Shown: positions 47,378 to 56,575, counted from the first letter of the stretch. The stretch: DNA of 64,000 bases from Deinococcus cellulosilyticus NBRC 106333 = KACC 11606 (GCF_007990775.1 NZ_BJXB01000008.1:1-64000); one strand, 5' to 3'. The notes: generated from the letters alone by a model not told the origin. Numbers and translations are program-made.

Positions 47378-48286
47378 TCAGGCAGGCTGGGCTTTTGTTC
47401 TGCCGGGAAAACTGGCCACCGCCACCCCGAGCAGCAGCACGACTCCGCCCATGACCACCTGCAGGGTCGGGAACTCCCTGAAAAACAAAATGGCCAGCAC
47501 ACTGGACCCCACCGGTTCCAGCAAAATCAGCAAGCTCACCAGGGTGGGATTCATCTGCTTCATGGCCCAGTTGAAACTGGTGTGCCCGATCAATTGCGGG
47601 ATCAGGGCCAGCAGGGCAATCCAGAAGTAGGCTTCCAGGGGAGCCTGATACCCCACCCCAAAAATCAGGGGCATGGGAAGCAGGGTCACTGCTGCAGCCC
47701 CATACGCCAGTCCAGCATAAAGCTGGGTGGGCACCCCGAGGTGCTGCGCCTGCCGTCCCAGCATGAAATACCCCCCAGCACACATGGCCCCCACCAGAGC
47801 CAGCAGGTTCCCGAACAACGGATCTGGAGCCGTTGCTGTGGTTTCCTGACCGAAAGCCACCAGAGCCCCTCCTCCCAGGGCCACCACAATGCCAATCACC
47901 GTTTGCAGGGTGGGCGGATTTTTCAGGAAGATCCAGGCAATCAAAGCCACCCATACCGGTGTGGTGGTGGCAAGGGCCGTGCTGGACGCAATGCTGGTGT
48001 AACTCAGCGAGGTGATCCAGGTCATGAAGTGCAGGGCCAGCAGCACCCCGGAAGCCACCGTGAAACCCCACGCCCGGCCAGACAGACGGTGCTTCGCCAG
48101 GCCCCTCAGGGTGAAGGGCAGCAAAACCAGGGAAGCCAGGGTCAGACGACCTGCAGCAATCACCAGACTGAAAAGCGGCGTGTGCTCAGGGTGGGCATTG
48201 GAGGCGAAACGGATCAGCACTGCAGCGCAGGAAACAGCAAGCACACCAACAGTCAGCACCAGGGGAAGTTGCAGGCGGGAAGTCAT
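47378..48286 (-). CDS. EamA/DMT-family permease
   Basis: Two EamA repeats with ten transmembrane helices in 302 residues, the layout of drug/metabolite exporters of the RhaT/YdcZ superfamily. Conserved pieces include the ends of each half (AALVAFG-like GGALVAFGQ and LEPVGSSVLAILFFREFP). Substrate unknown. TAGAAT lies nine bases before the ATG. A heptad element precedes it. Confidence 0.9.
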   Translation of the reverse strand: MTSRLQLPLVLTVGVLAVSCAAVLIRFASNAHPEHTPLFSLVIAAGRLTLASLVLLPFTLRGLAKHRLSGRAWGFTVASGVLLALHFMTWITSLSYTSIASSTALATTTPVWVALIAWIFLKNPPTLQTVIGIVVALGGGALVAFGQETTATAPDPLFGNLLALVGAMCAGGYFMLGRQAQHLGVPTQLYAGLAYGAAAVTLLPMPLIFGVGYQAPLEAYFWIALLALIPQLIGHTSFNWAMKQMNPTLVSLLILLEPVGSSVLAILFFREFPTLQVVMGGVVLLLGVAVASFPGRTKAQPA

Positions 48287-48324
48287 GGTGTTGTGATTCT
48301 AACTGGAAAAGATGGGCTGCGCCC

Positions 48325-48513
48325 GCCGAGGGCCGAGAGCAAAAGACACAAAGGGCTGAAGGCAAAAGGCCACGGATGGATAGGCGCAGGTTCTTGAGTT
48401 GCTCTGGTGGCCCAGAAAGCAAGTTGTCAACATCAAGAAGCCTGGGCATTAAAAACAAAAGCAGAAGTGCTCAGCTGCAACCCAAATGGCCTCTGCTTTG
48501 ACTGCTCTCGGCT
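48325..48513. repeat. Heptad inverted-repeat element, GCCGAGA type (B6)
   Basis: Left arm 48325-48340, short inverted right arm at 48504-48513 (GCTCTCGGCT). It lies between the DMT permease promoter and, 3 bp on, the dusA stop codon. Confidence 0.68.
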
Positions 48514-48516
48514 CCC

Positions 48517-49548
48517 TCAACCCTCTGAAGAAACCTCAACACCCTCCAGCACTGGCCGCTCATCCAGCACAAAATCCGGGACCAGATGCATGGCGTCCTG
48601 CAGCACTTCCAGTCCGGCGCCAGGTTTGTAGGCCTGTTCGCTGATGTGCCGTTTGAAGGCCCTGGCTCCCGGTTTGCCCTGAAACAGGCCCAGAATGTGA
48701 CGGGTGATTCTGCTGATGTACACGCCCTGTTCAAGCTGTTCAGCAGCGTAGTCCATGAGTTCAAGCAGAATTTCGCGTCTGGTTTTTGGCAGGGCTGTTG
48801 AACCAAAAAGAAGCTGGTCTGCCAGAGCCAGGATGTAGGGGTTCTGGTAGGCTGCCCGGCCAATCATGACCCCATCCACATGCTCCAGGTGGGATTTCGC
48901 CTGCTGCAGGTCCAGAATTCCACCGTTGATGATGACCTCCAGATCCGGGAAGTCTTTTTTGAGCTGGTAGACCACATCGTATCGAAGCGGCGGAATCTCA
49001 CGGTTTTCTTTCGGGCTCAGACCGGACAGCCAGGCTTTGCGGGCATGCACAGTGAAAGAGGTGCAACCGCCTTCACGGACCGTCTCAATGAAGCGGATGA
49101 GCAGTTCATAGCTGTCCAGATCATCAATGCCAATGCGGTGCTTGACCGTCACAGGGATGGAAACGGCCTCACGCATGGCCTGCACGCAGTCGCGGACCAG
49201 TTCTGGTTTTGCCATCAGGCAGGCCCCGAAAAAACCATTCTGCACGCGGTCACTGGGGCAGCCCACATTGAGGTTGATCTCGTCGTAACCGTACTGCTTG
49301 CAGATGGCGGCACTTTTTGCGAGGTCTTCTGGATTGCTTCCCCCAAGTTGCACGGCAATGGGGTGTTCTTCTGGATGAAAAGCCAGATGGCGGTCCTGGT
49401 CCCCGAACAGGATGGCCCCGGTGGTGACCATCTCGGTGTACATCAGGGTGTGCTGGCTGATCAGGCGCAGGAAATACCGGTCGTGGCGGTCTGTCCAGTC
49501 CATCATTGGGGCGACGCTCAGGCGTCTGTTGAGCTTCATTTCAGACAT
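48517..49548 (-). CDS. dusA: tRNA-dihydrouridine(20/20a) synthase DusA
   Basis: Motifs of DusA are evident: RLSVAPMMDWTDRHDRYFLRL region, YTEMVTTGAI, NLNVGCPSDRVQNGFFGACLM region with the active Cys, KHRIGID, TVHARKAWLSGLSPKENR. The 343-residue length fits. The ATG at 49548 is taken; a TTG at 49581 lies seven bases after TAAGAT and would add 11 residues, so a leaderless TTG start is possible. DusA and the DusB-like gene cover two tRNA sites. Confidence 0.93.
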   Translation of the reverse strand: MSEMKLNRRLSVAPMMDWTDRHDRYFLRLISQHTLMYTEMVTTGAILFGDQDRHLAFHPEEHPIAVQLGGSNPEDLAKSAAICKQYGYDEINLNVGCPSDRVQNGFFGACLMAKPELVRDCVQAMREAVSIPVTVKHRIGIDDLDSYELLIRFIETVREGGCTSFTVHARKAWLSGLSPKENREIPPLRYDVVYQLKKDFPDLEVIINGGILDLQQAKSHLEHVDGVMIGRAAYQNPYILALADQLLFGSTALPKTRREILLELMDYAAEQLEQGVYISRITRHILGLFQGKPGARAFKRHISEQAYKPGAGLEVLQDAMHLVPDFVLDERPVLEGVEVSSEG

Positions 49549-49676
49549 GTGGATGCTTTCTGGGAGAGGCAGGGGGAACAATCACCCCATCTTATCGATG
49601 GTACAACACCTCTTCCCTGTTTCGCATGATAGGCCGTCATAATTCTGCAAGCGTGCATATGACACAATAAACCCAT

Positions 49677-51857
49677 ATGAGAACAGCGGTGTGGGCGCGA
49701 ATTCATGCATTTATGCAGCCTTCCACTTATTTGTGGCGCACCCTGCCTCTTGCCCTCCTGTTGATGGTCATGCAGGCTTTTCAGCTGTTCAAGAGCACTG
49801 ATGACAGCTTCTGGGACCTGTGGACCCGGCTGCTTCCCGGCTATTCCAGCAGTCCTGTGGTGCTGGTCACCATTGATGAAAAAACCCTTTCAGAATACGG
49901 GCGAATCAGCAGCTGGGACCGCCGCCTCTACGTGCAGGCCCTGGACCACCTGCAGGAGGCCGGGGCAACTGCCATCGGACTGGATGTGCTTTTTCCAGAG
50001 CGTTCCCCTCAGGACCGTGAGTTCATTGCCGCACTGAAAAAACCCAATGTGGTCCTGGCAGATGCCGAGATCTTCGGGCAGCGGGTGCCCAGACACCCCG
50101 ACCTGAAGAATGCAAATTATGGGGCCATCCTGCTGAACACCTCTTCGGGCAACATTGCACGCACCTTCCAGACCCGCTACACCTTCGCCTCCGATGGGCG
50201 GACTTATCCTGGTTTTGCGGCCCAGCTGGTTGAAGCCTCTGGAACGGCAGTCCGCCCTTCTGAAGTTCCCCAGTACCTTTCTTACAACGCACCTCCCGGA
50301 CAGGGGTTCTTGCGGCTCTCTTTTTCAGATGTGATTGCTGGAAACTTCCGTTACGGGGACGTGCAAAACCGCATTGTGCTGATCGGGGTGACTGCAGGCG
50401 GCCTGGAACGCGATCAGGTGCTGAGTCCCTTCAGCCAGGGCTGGCTGGGAAACCCCCTGCCCATTGCAGGGGTGGAAGCCCAGGCCACCGCAGTGCACAC
50501 CCTGCTGCAGGGAGGGTTCACCTCTCCCCATCCCATGACCCTTGCGGTGCTCTCTGCCCTGATCCTGCTCCTGATCGCCTGCACCCAGGTGCGGGGTCGG
50601 GTGGTGGTGGTGCTGACTGCCTTCCTGATTTTCGCCCAGGGCATGCTTTTTCAGGAGGGCCTGATCCTGCCCACCACTGCACTGCTCCTGGCCGTGGTCG
50701 GAGGCCTGCTGCTCAGGCTGGTCTTTGCCTTCGCAGACGTGCAGCAGGGCATCAATGCACAACTTAAACGCCTCAGTGCCCAGTTCAATGGAGACCGTCC
50801 TTTTCTGGGCAACCCCCTGAAACGCCTGGAGCTGCTCAGGGAAATTGAAGAGAAACTGGCCCAGGAACGCCAGCGGTTGCAGGTGCTGCTGGACAATGTG
50901 GACGCACCGATGTTCCTGGCAGGCGCGGATGGCAAGATCACCCTGCAAAACCCATCTTCCCTGCGCCTGCTGGGTGAGGACCCAGAGTTGCAGGACCTCA
51001 AGGAACACTTTGATGTTCCAGACCTCGCAGAAGGCATTGACCGGGTCCTCTCCGGCGAGAGCAGTTACGAGGCCCTCAGCGAAAACGGCCTGATCACCCT
51101 GCGGCCTCTGGGCACAGGAGGACTGGTCGGGTCGGTCACCCCCACCAACCACTTCACCCACCTGCTCGAACAGCACGACCAGCAGGCCGCAGCCATCGTG
51201 CACGATTTCCGCAGCCCACTCACCAGCATCATGGGTTTCGCCCAGTTCATGGAGGCAGACGCCACCCCCGAACAGAAGGAAATTCTGGGCATCATGCTCT
51301 CGGAGGCACGCCGCATTGCCGACCTGATCGACGACTTCCTGATGGTCTCCCGTTCCAGGGCCGCCATTCTGGACATGCGCGAGGTGGACCTTGCCGCCCT
51401 GATTCGCCGTGCTGCCGCGGTGGCTGCACCCATGTTCACCGAGAAACACATGGTGTTGCAACTGGATTTGCCCCGCACCGTCTTCGTGGAAATTGATGAC
51501 CGGGCCATGACCCGCGCCCTTCTCAACCTGCTCTCCAACGCCGTGAAGTACTCCAGTCCTTTCAGTGAAGTGACTGTGCAACTGAGGATGCAAGACGAAG
51601 AGGTGCTCCTGAGCGTGCAGGACCACGGGGTGGGCCTCTCCCCTGAAGACCAGCAGCGCCTTTTTGGACGTTTCTTCCGCAGCAGCAACCCGGCCATTCA
51701 GGAAGTCAAAGGCACGGGTCTGGGCCTCCACACCGTCAAGGAACTGATCAAAGCCCACGGGGGTGAAATCTGGGTGGACAGCGAACTCGGAATGGGGTCC
51801 ACCTTCACCATTCACCTGCCCTTGAAGGAAACGGTGCTGGTGCCGGAACTGGTGTAA
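49677..51857 (+). CDS. CHASE2-domain sensor histidine kinase
   Basis: The 726-residue kinase has a first transmembrane helix (21-37), an extracytoplasmic CHASE2 domain (about 38-285: VVLVTIDEKTL; AIGLDVLFPER), three further helices (285-355), a PAS-like segment (410-470), the phospho-acceptor H-box IVHDFRSPLTS (His509) and the ATPase motifs NLLSNAVKYSS, HGVGLS and GTGLGLHTV. It lacks a receiver domain and no response regulator is near, so its partner is elsewhere. The stop abuts a repeat element. Confidence 0.93.
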   Translation: MRTAVWARIHAFMQPSTYLWRTLPLALLLMVMQAFQLFKSTDDSFWDLWTRLLPGYSSSPVVLVTIDEKTLSEYGRISSWDRRLYVQALDHLQEAGATAIGLDVLFPERSPQDREFIAALKKPNVVLADAEIFGQRVPRHPDLKNANYGAILLNTSSGNIARTFQTRYTFASDGRTYPGFAAQLVEASGTAVRPSEVPQYLSYNAPPGQGFLRLSFSDVIAGNFRYGDVQNRIVLIGVTAGGLERDQVLSPFSQGWLGNPLPIAGVEAQATAVHTLLQGGFTSPHPMTLAVLSALILLLIACTQVRGRVVVVLTAFLIFAQGMLFQEGLILPTTALLLAVVGGLLLRLVFAFADVQQGINAQLKRLSAQFNGDRPFLGNPLKRLELLREIEEKLAQERQRLQVLLDNVDAPMFLAGADGKITLQNPSSLRLLGEDPELQDLKEHFDVPDLAEGIDRVLSGESSYEALSENGLITLRPLGTGGLVGSVTPTNHFTHLLEQHDQQAAAIVHDFRSPLTSIMGFAQFMEADATPEQKEILGIMLSEARRIADLIDDFLMVSRSRAAILDMREVDLAALIRRAAAVAAPMFTEKHMVLQLDLPRTVFVEIDDRAMTRALLNLLSNAVKYSSPFSEVTVQLRMQDEEVLLSVQDHGVGLSPEDQQRLFGRFFRSSNPAIQEVKGTGLGLHTVKELIKAHGGEIWVDSELGMGSTFTIHLPLKETVLVPELV

Positions 51858-52035
51858 AGAGTCATCAGCAGTCAGCAGTCAGCCATCAGCAAGACTGCAA
51901 GAAAAACAATCGCATATGACATCAACCCTGGCAGGTACAGCAGCAAAACATCATTCAATCAGAAACTGACCTCTTCTCTGCAAAAGCCACCGCTTTCACT
52001 GGATGCTGACCGCTGACTGCTGATGGCTGATCGCT
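51858..52035. repeat. Heptad inverted-repeat element, GCTGACG type (A4)
   Basis: Left arm 51859-51890, inverted right arm 52005-52035. It fills the whole interval between the stop codons of two convergent genes. Confidence 0.82.
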
Positions 52036-52785
52036 TTAGAATTCTGGCTCCCACAGAAACCTGGAAGGCTGAATGCGGTCCTGAAGCTGGATGTCCCCGT
52101 GGTAGGTCTTGCACAGGTCAAAAATGATCTCTGGAAGGTGCTCGCCTGCGTTGGGGTTCACGTAGATCTCCTGAATCAGGTCATCGAGGTTCACATCAAA
52201 GGACTGGAAAATCGGGGTGTCGAAATCCTCGATGTGGTTTTCTGCCTGTGCAGAGTAGGATTTCAGTTCCTGCTGGTCGATGCAGTGGGCAAGCAACCTC
52301 ACTTCGTTTTCGTACTGGAAGCTGATGTCCTTGAAGTTGACGTTGTTGACCTTCACTTCGGATTCGATGTTGCTGGAGGTCATGTCGATGTAGTGGATTT
52401 TGACAAGCTCCATGGGCTGCTCAATGGGCCGGATGGCTTTTTTGAGGCGGCTTACGGTGGTGTTGATGCAGACGCTGTTCTGCTCGCGGCCATAGATTTT
52501 CCACATGGCGTAGCATTCCTGATCGGAGATGTTCCAGCAGACCACGTGGGTGTGCTGCCGCATGTAGTGCAGGGCACGCTGGGTTTCCCGTTGTTTGTGG
52601 CGCGGTTCGTTGTCTTTGACCTTCAGCTCCATGGCTCTGGGGAGGTGCCCCTCAAAGTGGTCCTCGAAGGTGTCCACCCTTCTCAGGGCCAGCTGGGACC
52701 TCTGGAGCAAGAAGAGGAAGCTGGCCAGGTCCATGTAACGCCAGATCAGGGCGTCGTCCGGGACTTCACTGCATTTCAGAGGCAT
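52036..52785 (-). CDS. DUF2971-family protein
   Basis: The 249-residue soluble protein has the family features IWRYMDLASFLFLLQRSQLA near the start, a Thr-Phe-Glu-Asp segment and VVCWNISDQECYAMWKIYG, seen in DUF2971 proteins. Function unknown; some members lie near defence genes but no such genes are present here. TAAAGT six bases before the ATG marks a leaderless start. Its TAA stop touches a heptad element. Confidence 0.8.
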   Translation of the reverse strand: MPLKCSEVPDDALIWRYMDLASFLFLLQRSQLALRRVDTFEDHFEGHLPRAMELKVKDNEPRHKQRETQRALHYMRQHTHVVCWNISDQECYAMWKIYGREQNSVCINTTVSRLKKAIRPIEQPMELVKIHYIDMTSSNIESEVKVNNVNFKDISFQYENEVRLLAHCIDQQELKSYSAQAENHIEDFDTPIFQSFDVNLDDLIQEIYVNPNAGEHLPEIIFDLCKTYHGDIQLQDRIQPSRFLWEPEF

Positions 52786-52791
52786 GGGTTC

Positions 52792-52797
52792 ACTTTA
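52792..52797 (-). promoter_or_regulatory. -10 box of a leaderless promoter
   Basis: TAAAGT lies 6 nt before the ATG at 52785. Confidence 0.55.
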
Positions 52798-52851
52798 GTG
52801 AGCGGCTTCACCGTCAGAAAGCATGAAAGTCTCAAATCTTGACGCTTCATC

Positions 52852-52880
52852 AAAAAAACCTCCCCATTTCTGAGGAGGTT
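52852..52880 (-). terminator. mqnC terminator
   Basis: Minus strand AACCTCC/GGAGGTT stem followed by a T-run (TTTTT) after the stop at 52896. Confidence 0.82.
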
Positions 52881-52895
52881 GAAGGGCAGCTGTGC

Positions 52896-54017
52896 TCAGG
52901 CAGGTGAGGTCTGGGCTGTCAGGAAAGCTTTTGCGTCGATGGGTTTGATGACCTGGAAGAAGCTGTTGCGCTGGGCAGGTTGGAAACCTGCATCGTCGAT
53001 GATGCGGATCAGTTCCCGCACGGTGGCGTTGTGGCGGCTGTGGCCCCCTGCAGCAGAAACCACGTTCTCTTCCAGCATGGTGGACCCGACATCGTTGGCC
53101 CCGTAGAACAGGGCGGTCTGGGCCACCTTGAAGCCCTGGGCAGGCCAGGAGGCCTGGATGTTGGGCTGGTTGTCCAGGGCAATGCGGCTCACGGCGAGGT
53201 TCTGCAGGTACTCGTAGGCCGTGGCTCCGGGGGCTTTTCCGGCGAGCCTCGTGTTCTCGGTCTGCAGGGTCCACATCGCAAAGCCCGCAAAGCCATTCTG
53301 GTAATCGTGCAGGGCTTTGTCCTGCTGGTCCCGGATTTTGATCAGGTGGCTGGCACGCTGCTCCAAAGTCTCGCCAAAACCAATCACCATGGTGGAGATG
53401 GTGTAGAGGCCTTTTTTCTGGGCGATGTCCAGAATCCGCAGCCAGTCGAAGGTGCGAATCCGGGCAGGGGCGGCTTTGGCCCGCACGTCATCTTCCAGAA
53501 TCTCTCCGCCTGCCCCGGGCAGACCGTCCAGGCCAGCCTCGATCAGGCGGTCCAGAATCTCATCTGCGTCCATCCCAAAGAACTTCTCGAATCCCAGAAT
53601 CTCTTCCGGACTGAAAGCTTCAATGCGGATGGTGGGGTGGTTGGCCTTGATGTGCCTGAGGAGCCCGGTGTAGTACTCAAAGGGCAACTCGGGGTTCACG
53701 CCCCCTTGCATCAGGATGCGGGTGCCTCCCACGGCTTCAAGCTCCCGGATTTTCTGGGAGATGTGCTCGTAATCGAGGGTGTAGGCATCGGACTGCTTGC
53801 GGGTGCGGTAGAAGGCACAGAAGTTGCAGGCCACATTGCACACGTTGGTGTAGTTGATGTTGCGGTCAATCAGAAAGGTCACGGTATGAGGGTCGGAACG
53901 TCTGAGCCGCAATTCATGGGCCACTGCGGCAACATCACCGAGCGGCAGGTGGTACAGGGAGACGATCTCGGCATGGGAGAGGCGTTCTCCGTTCAGGGCT
54001 TTTTCCAGGACATCCAT
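52896..54017 (-). CDS. mqnC: Cyclic dehypoxanthinyl futalosine synthase (radical SAM)
   Basis: MqnC closes the ring of dehypoxanthine futalosine in the futalosine route to menaquinone. The 373-residue protein has the radical-SAM cluster motif CNVACNFCAFY (Cys60, Cys64, Cys67), MQGGVNPELPFEYY and the C-terminal NDVGSTMLEENVVSAAG region. TAGAGT lies seven bases before the ATG at 54017, so the upstream GTGs are not used. No other mqn gene is adjacent. Confidence 0.94.
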   Translation of the reverse strand: MDVLEKALNGERLSHAEIVSLYHLPLGDVAAVAHELRLRRSDPHTVTFLIDRNINYTNVCNVACNFCAFYRTRKQSDAYTLDYEHISQKIRELEAVGGTRILMQGGVNPELPFEYYTGLLRHIKANHPTIRIEAFSPEEILGFEKFFGMDADEILDRLIEAGLDGLPGAGGEILEDDVRAKAAPARIRTFDWLRILDIAQKKGLYTISTMVIGFGETLEQRASHLIKIRDQQDKALHDYQNGFAGFAMWTLQTENTRLAGKAPGATAYEYLQNLAVSRIALDNQPNIQASWPAQGFKVAQTALFYGANDVGSTMLEENVVSAAGGHSRHNATVRELIRIIDDAGFQPAQRNSFFQVIKPIDAKAFLTAQTSPA

Positions 54018-54024
54018 CACCCTC

Positions 54025-54030
54025 ACTCTA
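54025..54030 (-). promoter_or_regulatory. mqnC -10 box, leaderless
   Basis: TAGAGT lies 7 nt before the ATG at 54017. Confidence 0.55.
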
Positions 54031-54078
54031 ACACCGCTGGGCCTGAGAAATTGGGGAGGAATGACCTGTTGGGAAGGA

Positions 54079-54330
54079 GCCGTCAGCTTTCAGCCGTCAG
54101 CGAGCAAGCCCCATCCTGGGTGCTGTTTTGCTCAAGAAGCCATCAGCAAAAGATTTATTGCTGCGTTTGCAGCAGGCCAGGGAAAGGTTTGAGCTGTACC
54201 AGAGGGTCAAACATCTGTTTGATCCGGCTGAAGTAAACAATCCTGTGTGTTGGTGCTGACGGCTGAAAGCTGACGGCTGACGGCTTGCTGCGGGGACATC
54301 GCCTCCCAGCGACTTTGCGCTGACCCTGCT
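54079..54330. repeat. Heptad inverted-repeat element, GCTGACG type (A5), extended
   Basis: Left arm 54079-54101, inverted right arm 54255-54285. The interior from about 54160 and the right flank to 54330 match the copy at 13737-13970 (for example GCCAG-G-AAAG-TTTGA and the CGACTTTGC flank). It fills the 445-bp gap between mqnC and the GGDEF genes. Confidence 0.8.
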
Positions 54331-54462
54331 TCTGCGCAAATCCCTGAAGCGCGGGAACGACATTTTATATACACTGGGATCATCTCGTTTTTCGTCTGAT
54401 GTGCCTGTCTGCTGTGCATCGGGACCCGTACCCACATAAAGCCTGAACTAAGGATGTGATCC

Positions 54463-54960
54463 ATGATGGATGATTCCCAGCCCATGAATTCCGCCCCCCA
54501 GGGTGCCCTGATCCGTGACCCGGACAGTGGGGCCTACAGCCGGGAGCTTTTTGCTCCACGCCTCGCTGAGGAGGCCGCCCGGGCCACCCGGGAGCTCAGT
54601 GCCCTGACCCTGTGCCTGCTTGAAGTTCGTGCTGAAGGAGGGCTCTCTGGCGATCAGGTGCGGGAGGTGCTTGCGCTGGTCCGGCAGACCCTCAGGGTTT
54701 CGGATGTGATTTTTCGCTTCAGTGATGCCGAGTTTCTGTTGATGCTGCCTGCCACCATCAAATCGGATGGTCAGATGACCTGTGAACGCCTGCTGCAGAA
54801 TCTGCGGGGACAACTGCCTGCTGAGGTTTCGCTGCATGTGGGGCTGGCAACCCATCCTGAAGACCTGCTGGACCACGAGAAACTGCTGGACCTGCTCTAT
54901 GCCCGCAAGGATGCTGCCGTGCAGGCAGGTCCAGACACCTGTGTCTCCACAGGCAGCTGA
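54463..54960 (+). CDS. Degenerate GGDEF-domain protein
   Basis: The 165-residue protein aligns over its length with the following GGDEF gene (ALIRDPDSGAYSRELFAPRLAEE...; RVSDVIFRFSDAEFLLMLP). The active-site GGDEF is replaced by SDAEF (87-91) and the metal-binding Asp segment is lost, so it should not make cyclic di-GMP. The RxxD inhibitory site (78-81) is kept, five residues before the motif, so it could still bind cyclic di-GMP as a receptor. AAGGA precedes the ATG. Confidence 0.8.
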   Translation: MMDDSQPMNSAPQGALIRDPDSGAYSRELFAPRLAEEAARATRELSALTLCLLEVRAEGGLSGDQVREVLALVRQTLRVSDVIFRFSDAEFLLMLPATIKSDGQMTCERLLQNLRGQLPAEVSLHVGLATHPEDLLDHEKLLDLLYARKDAAVQAGPDTCVSTGS

Positions 54961-55050
54961 GGCCCATGTTGAGCGGGCTGTCAGCCCACAGTGACAGAGG
55001 TTCTTTTAAACTGCATTCAAATGCTGCGCACTGGAACGATGGAGTGAAAC

Positions 55051-56214
55051 ATGGAACATCAGCCTGACCCCACATCCACCCCCGATGAACTCCTGATCCG
55101 GGACCCCCTCACCGGAAGTTACACCCGTGGCCTGCTGGAACCGCGTCTTACCGAGGAACTGGCCCGTGCTGAGCGGGAAATCAGCCCACTGGTGGTGTGC
55201 CATTTCGATCTGGATGGTTTTCGGGATTACAACTTGGAGCAGGGTCCCGAAGCAGGAGACCAGGTGCTCAGGGATGCCACACAGTGGACGTACCAGTCGA
55301 TTCGCTCCTCGGATTTGCTGTTCCGTTCTGGTGGGGATGAATTCGTGCTGGTCCTGCCCTCCACCACCCGTGAACAGGCCATGGTGGTGTGCCAGCGCAT
55401 TCTGGAGCGGTTTGCGCAGGGGCCTGTGTCCATCAGCATGGGGGTGGCCTCCTATCCTGAAGATGGGGACGACACCCTGACCCTGCTTCTGGTGGCCCAG
55501 AAGCGGCAGCAGGAGGCCCGCAGCAGGGGCACCGGGCAGTTTGTCACCCATGAGCAGGGGGAGAGCCCCAGAATCTATTTCAACACCCAGATGAAGCCCG
55601 TGGAACGAGAGGAGCAGTTCAGTGCCCTCGAAGCGTTCCTGGGTGCCCTCCCAGAGCACCGTCAGGGCGTGCTGCTCCTGGACAGTGAACCCGGATCTGG
55701 ACGCACCTTTTTTCTGAGAAAGGCCGCCATGCTGGCCCAGCAACAGAATTATCTGGTTCTGCCCCTGATGTATTCAGGAACCCCTGAAGGCACCCAGACC
55801 CTTGCCGAGACCCAGGTGCTGCAGGGTCTGCTGGACGAAGTGGAACATGCTGCAAAAACCGGTCTGCTGGTGCTTTACGATGCTGCTGTGGCGGTGCCTC
55901 CACAGGTGCTCGGGCAGGTGCTCACAGAGCACGACAACTCCAGGGCCCTGGGCATCATTGCCGTGGGAGAACCAGATGCAGCACCTGCAGTTTCGCTGTC
56001 CCAGGTCATTTCCTTGCCCCCTTTCACAGTGCAGGGGCTGCACCGCTGGGTCAGGGATGTCTTCCACTGGGACGCTCCCCTTTCTTTCATCGAGCTTCTT
56101 CATGAGAGCACTGAAGGCTTTCCAGGTCGGGCCGAACAGCACCTGAAATCCATGCTCGCTCAGGGAAAACTGCAATACACCGGAGGGACCTGGACCGTAC
56201 AGCCTGAGGCCTGA
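55051..56214 (+). CDS. GGDEF domain fused to a degenerate P-loop ATPase-like module
   Basis: Residues 1-165 form a diguanylate cyclase domain with FDLDGFRDYN metal segment, I-site RSSD and catalytic SGGDEF (93-98). Residues 190-380 resemble an AAA/STAND ATPase: a P-loop-like DSEPGSGRT (211-219) whose Lys is replaced by Arg, a Walker-B-like LLVLYD and a WVRDVFHW end. Such a fusion could tie cyclic di-GMP synthesis to a nucleotide state. It lies 90 bp after the degenerate paralogue, with GGAG before the ATG. No transmembrane or sensor domain is present. Confidence 0.82.
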   Translation: MEHQPDPTSTPDELLIRDPLTGSYTRGLLEPRLTEELARAEREISPLVVCHFDLDGFRDYNLEQGPEAGDQVLRDATQWTYQSIRSSDLLFRSGGDEFVLVLPSTTREQAMVVCQRILERFAQGPVSISMGVASYPEDGDDTLTLLLVAQKRQQEARSRGTGQFVTHEQGESPRIYFNTQMKPVEREEQFSALEAFLGALPEHRQGVLLLDSEPGSGRTFFLRKAAMLAQQQNYLVLPLMYSGTPEGTQTLAETQVLQGLLDEVEHAAKTGLLVLYDAAVAVPPQVLGQVLTEHDNSRALGIIAVGEPDAAPAVSLSQVISLPPFTVQGLHRWVRDVFHWDAPLSFIELLHESTEGFPGRAEQHLKSMLAQGKLQYTGGTWTVQPEA

Positions 56215-56218
56215 CCCC

Positions 56219-56497
56219 TCAAAGACGCAGAATCAGCAACAGAGGCTGACCCACCGGGGTCAGTTTTCTGTTTTTGCCCCCTTCGATTCGCACGGCCTCG
56301 AGTTTTTTCAGGTGCACAAAGTCACCATACGGCAGGTCGATCAGCACCTCCCCTTCCAGACACAGGTAATAGGAATCCACCGCATCATCGGGTCTGGGCT
56401 CACTGAGCAGGCAGGTGAGGGCTTCTCCACCGGTGTGGGGCAGGTGCAGGGGGGTGTTGGGCAAAGTCTGGGAGAGCTGTTTCAGCTGGATTTTCAT
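56219..56497 (-). CDS. Small cupin-like protein
   Basis: The 92-residue protein ends as a single cupin strand set (YYLCLEGEVLIDLPYGDF; VRIEGGKNRKLTPVGQPLLLIL). Metal-binding histidines are not evident, so it is probably a non-enzymatic sugar or small-ligand binder. The ATG at 56497 follows a weak AAGGT. It ends four bases from the convergent GGDEF gene. Confidence 0.65.
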   Translation of the reverse strand: MKIQLKQLSQTLPNTPLHLPHTGGEALTCLLSEPRPDDAVDSYYLCLEGEVLIDLPYGDFVHLKKLEAVRIEGGKNRKLTPVGQPLLLILRL

Positions 56498-56550
56498 GAA
56501 AGAGAGACCTTTCGACAACCATGACTGCTGCCCTCCAGACGAGGAAGTTC

Positions 56551-56575
56551 ACAGTCAACAGTTGACAGTTTACAG
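56551..56575. repeat. Short heptad array, ACAGTTG type
   Basis: ACAGTCA-ACAGTTG-ACAGTTT-ACAG: three 7-bp units in tandem. A third sequence class with the same 7-bp period as the other arrays. Confidence 0.6.

Noticed and set aside
50325..51815. 496-codon open frame on the minus strand
   Set aside because: Antisense to the histidine kinase, no motifs.
52036..52785. Defence-system gene (DUF2971)
   Set aside because: Neighbouring genes are a kinase and mqnC; nothing else suggests an anti-phage island.
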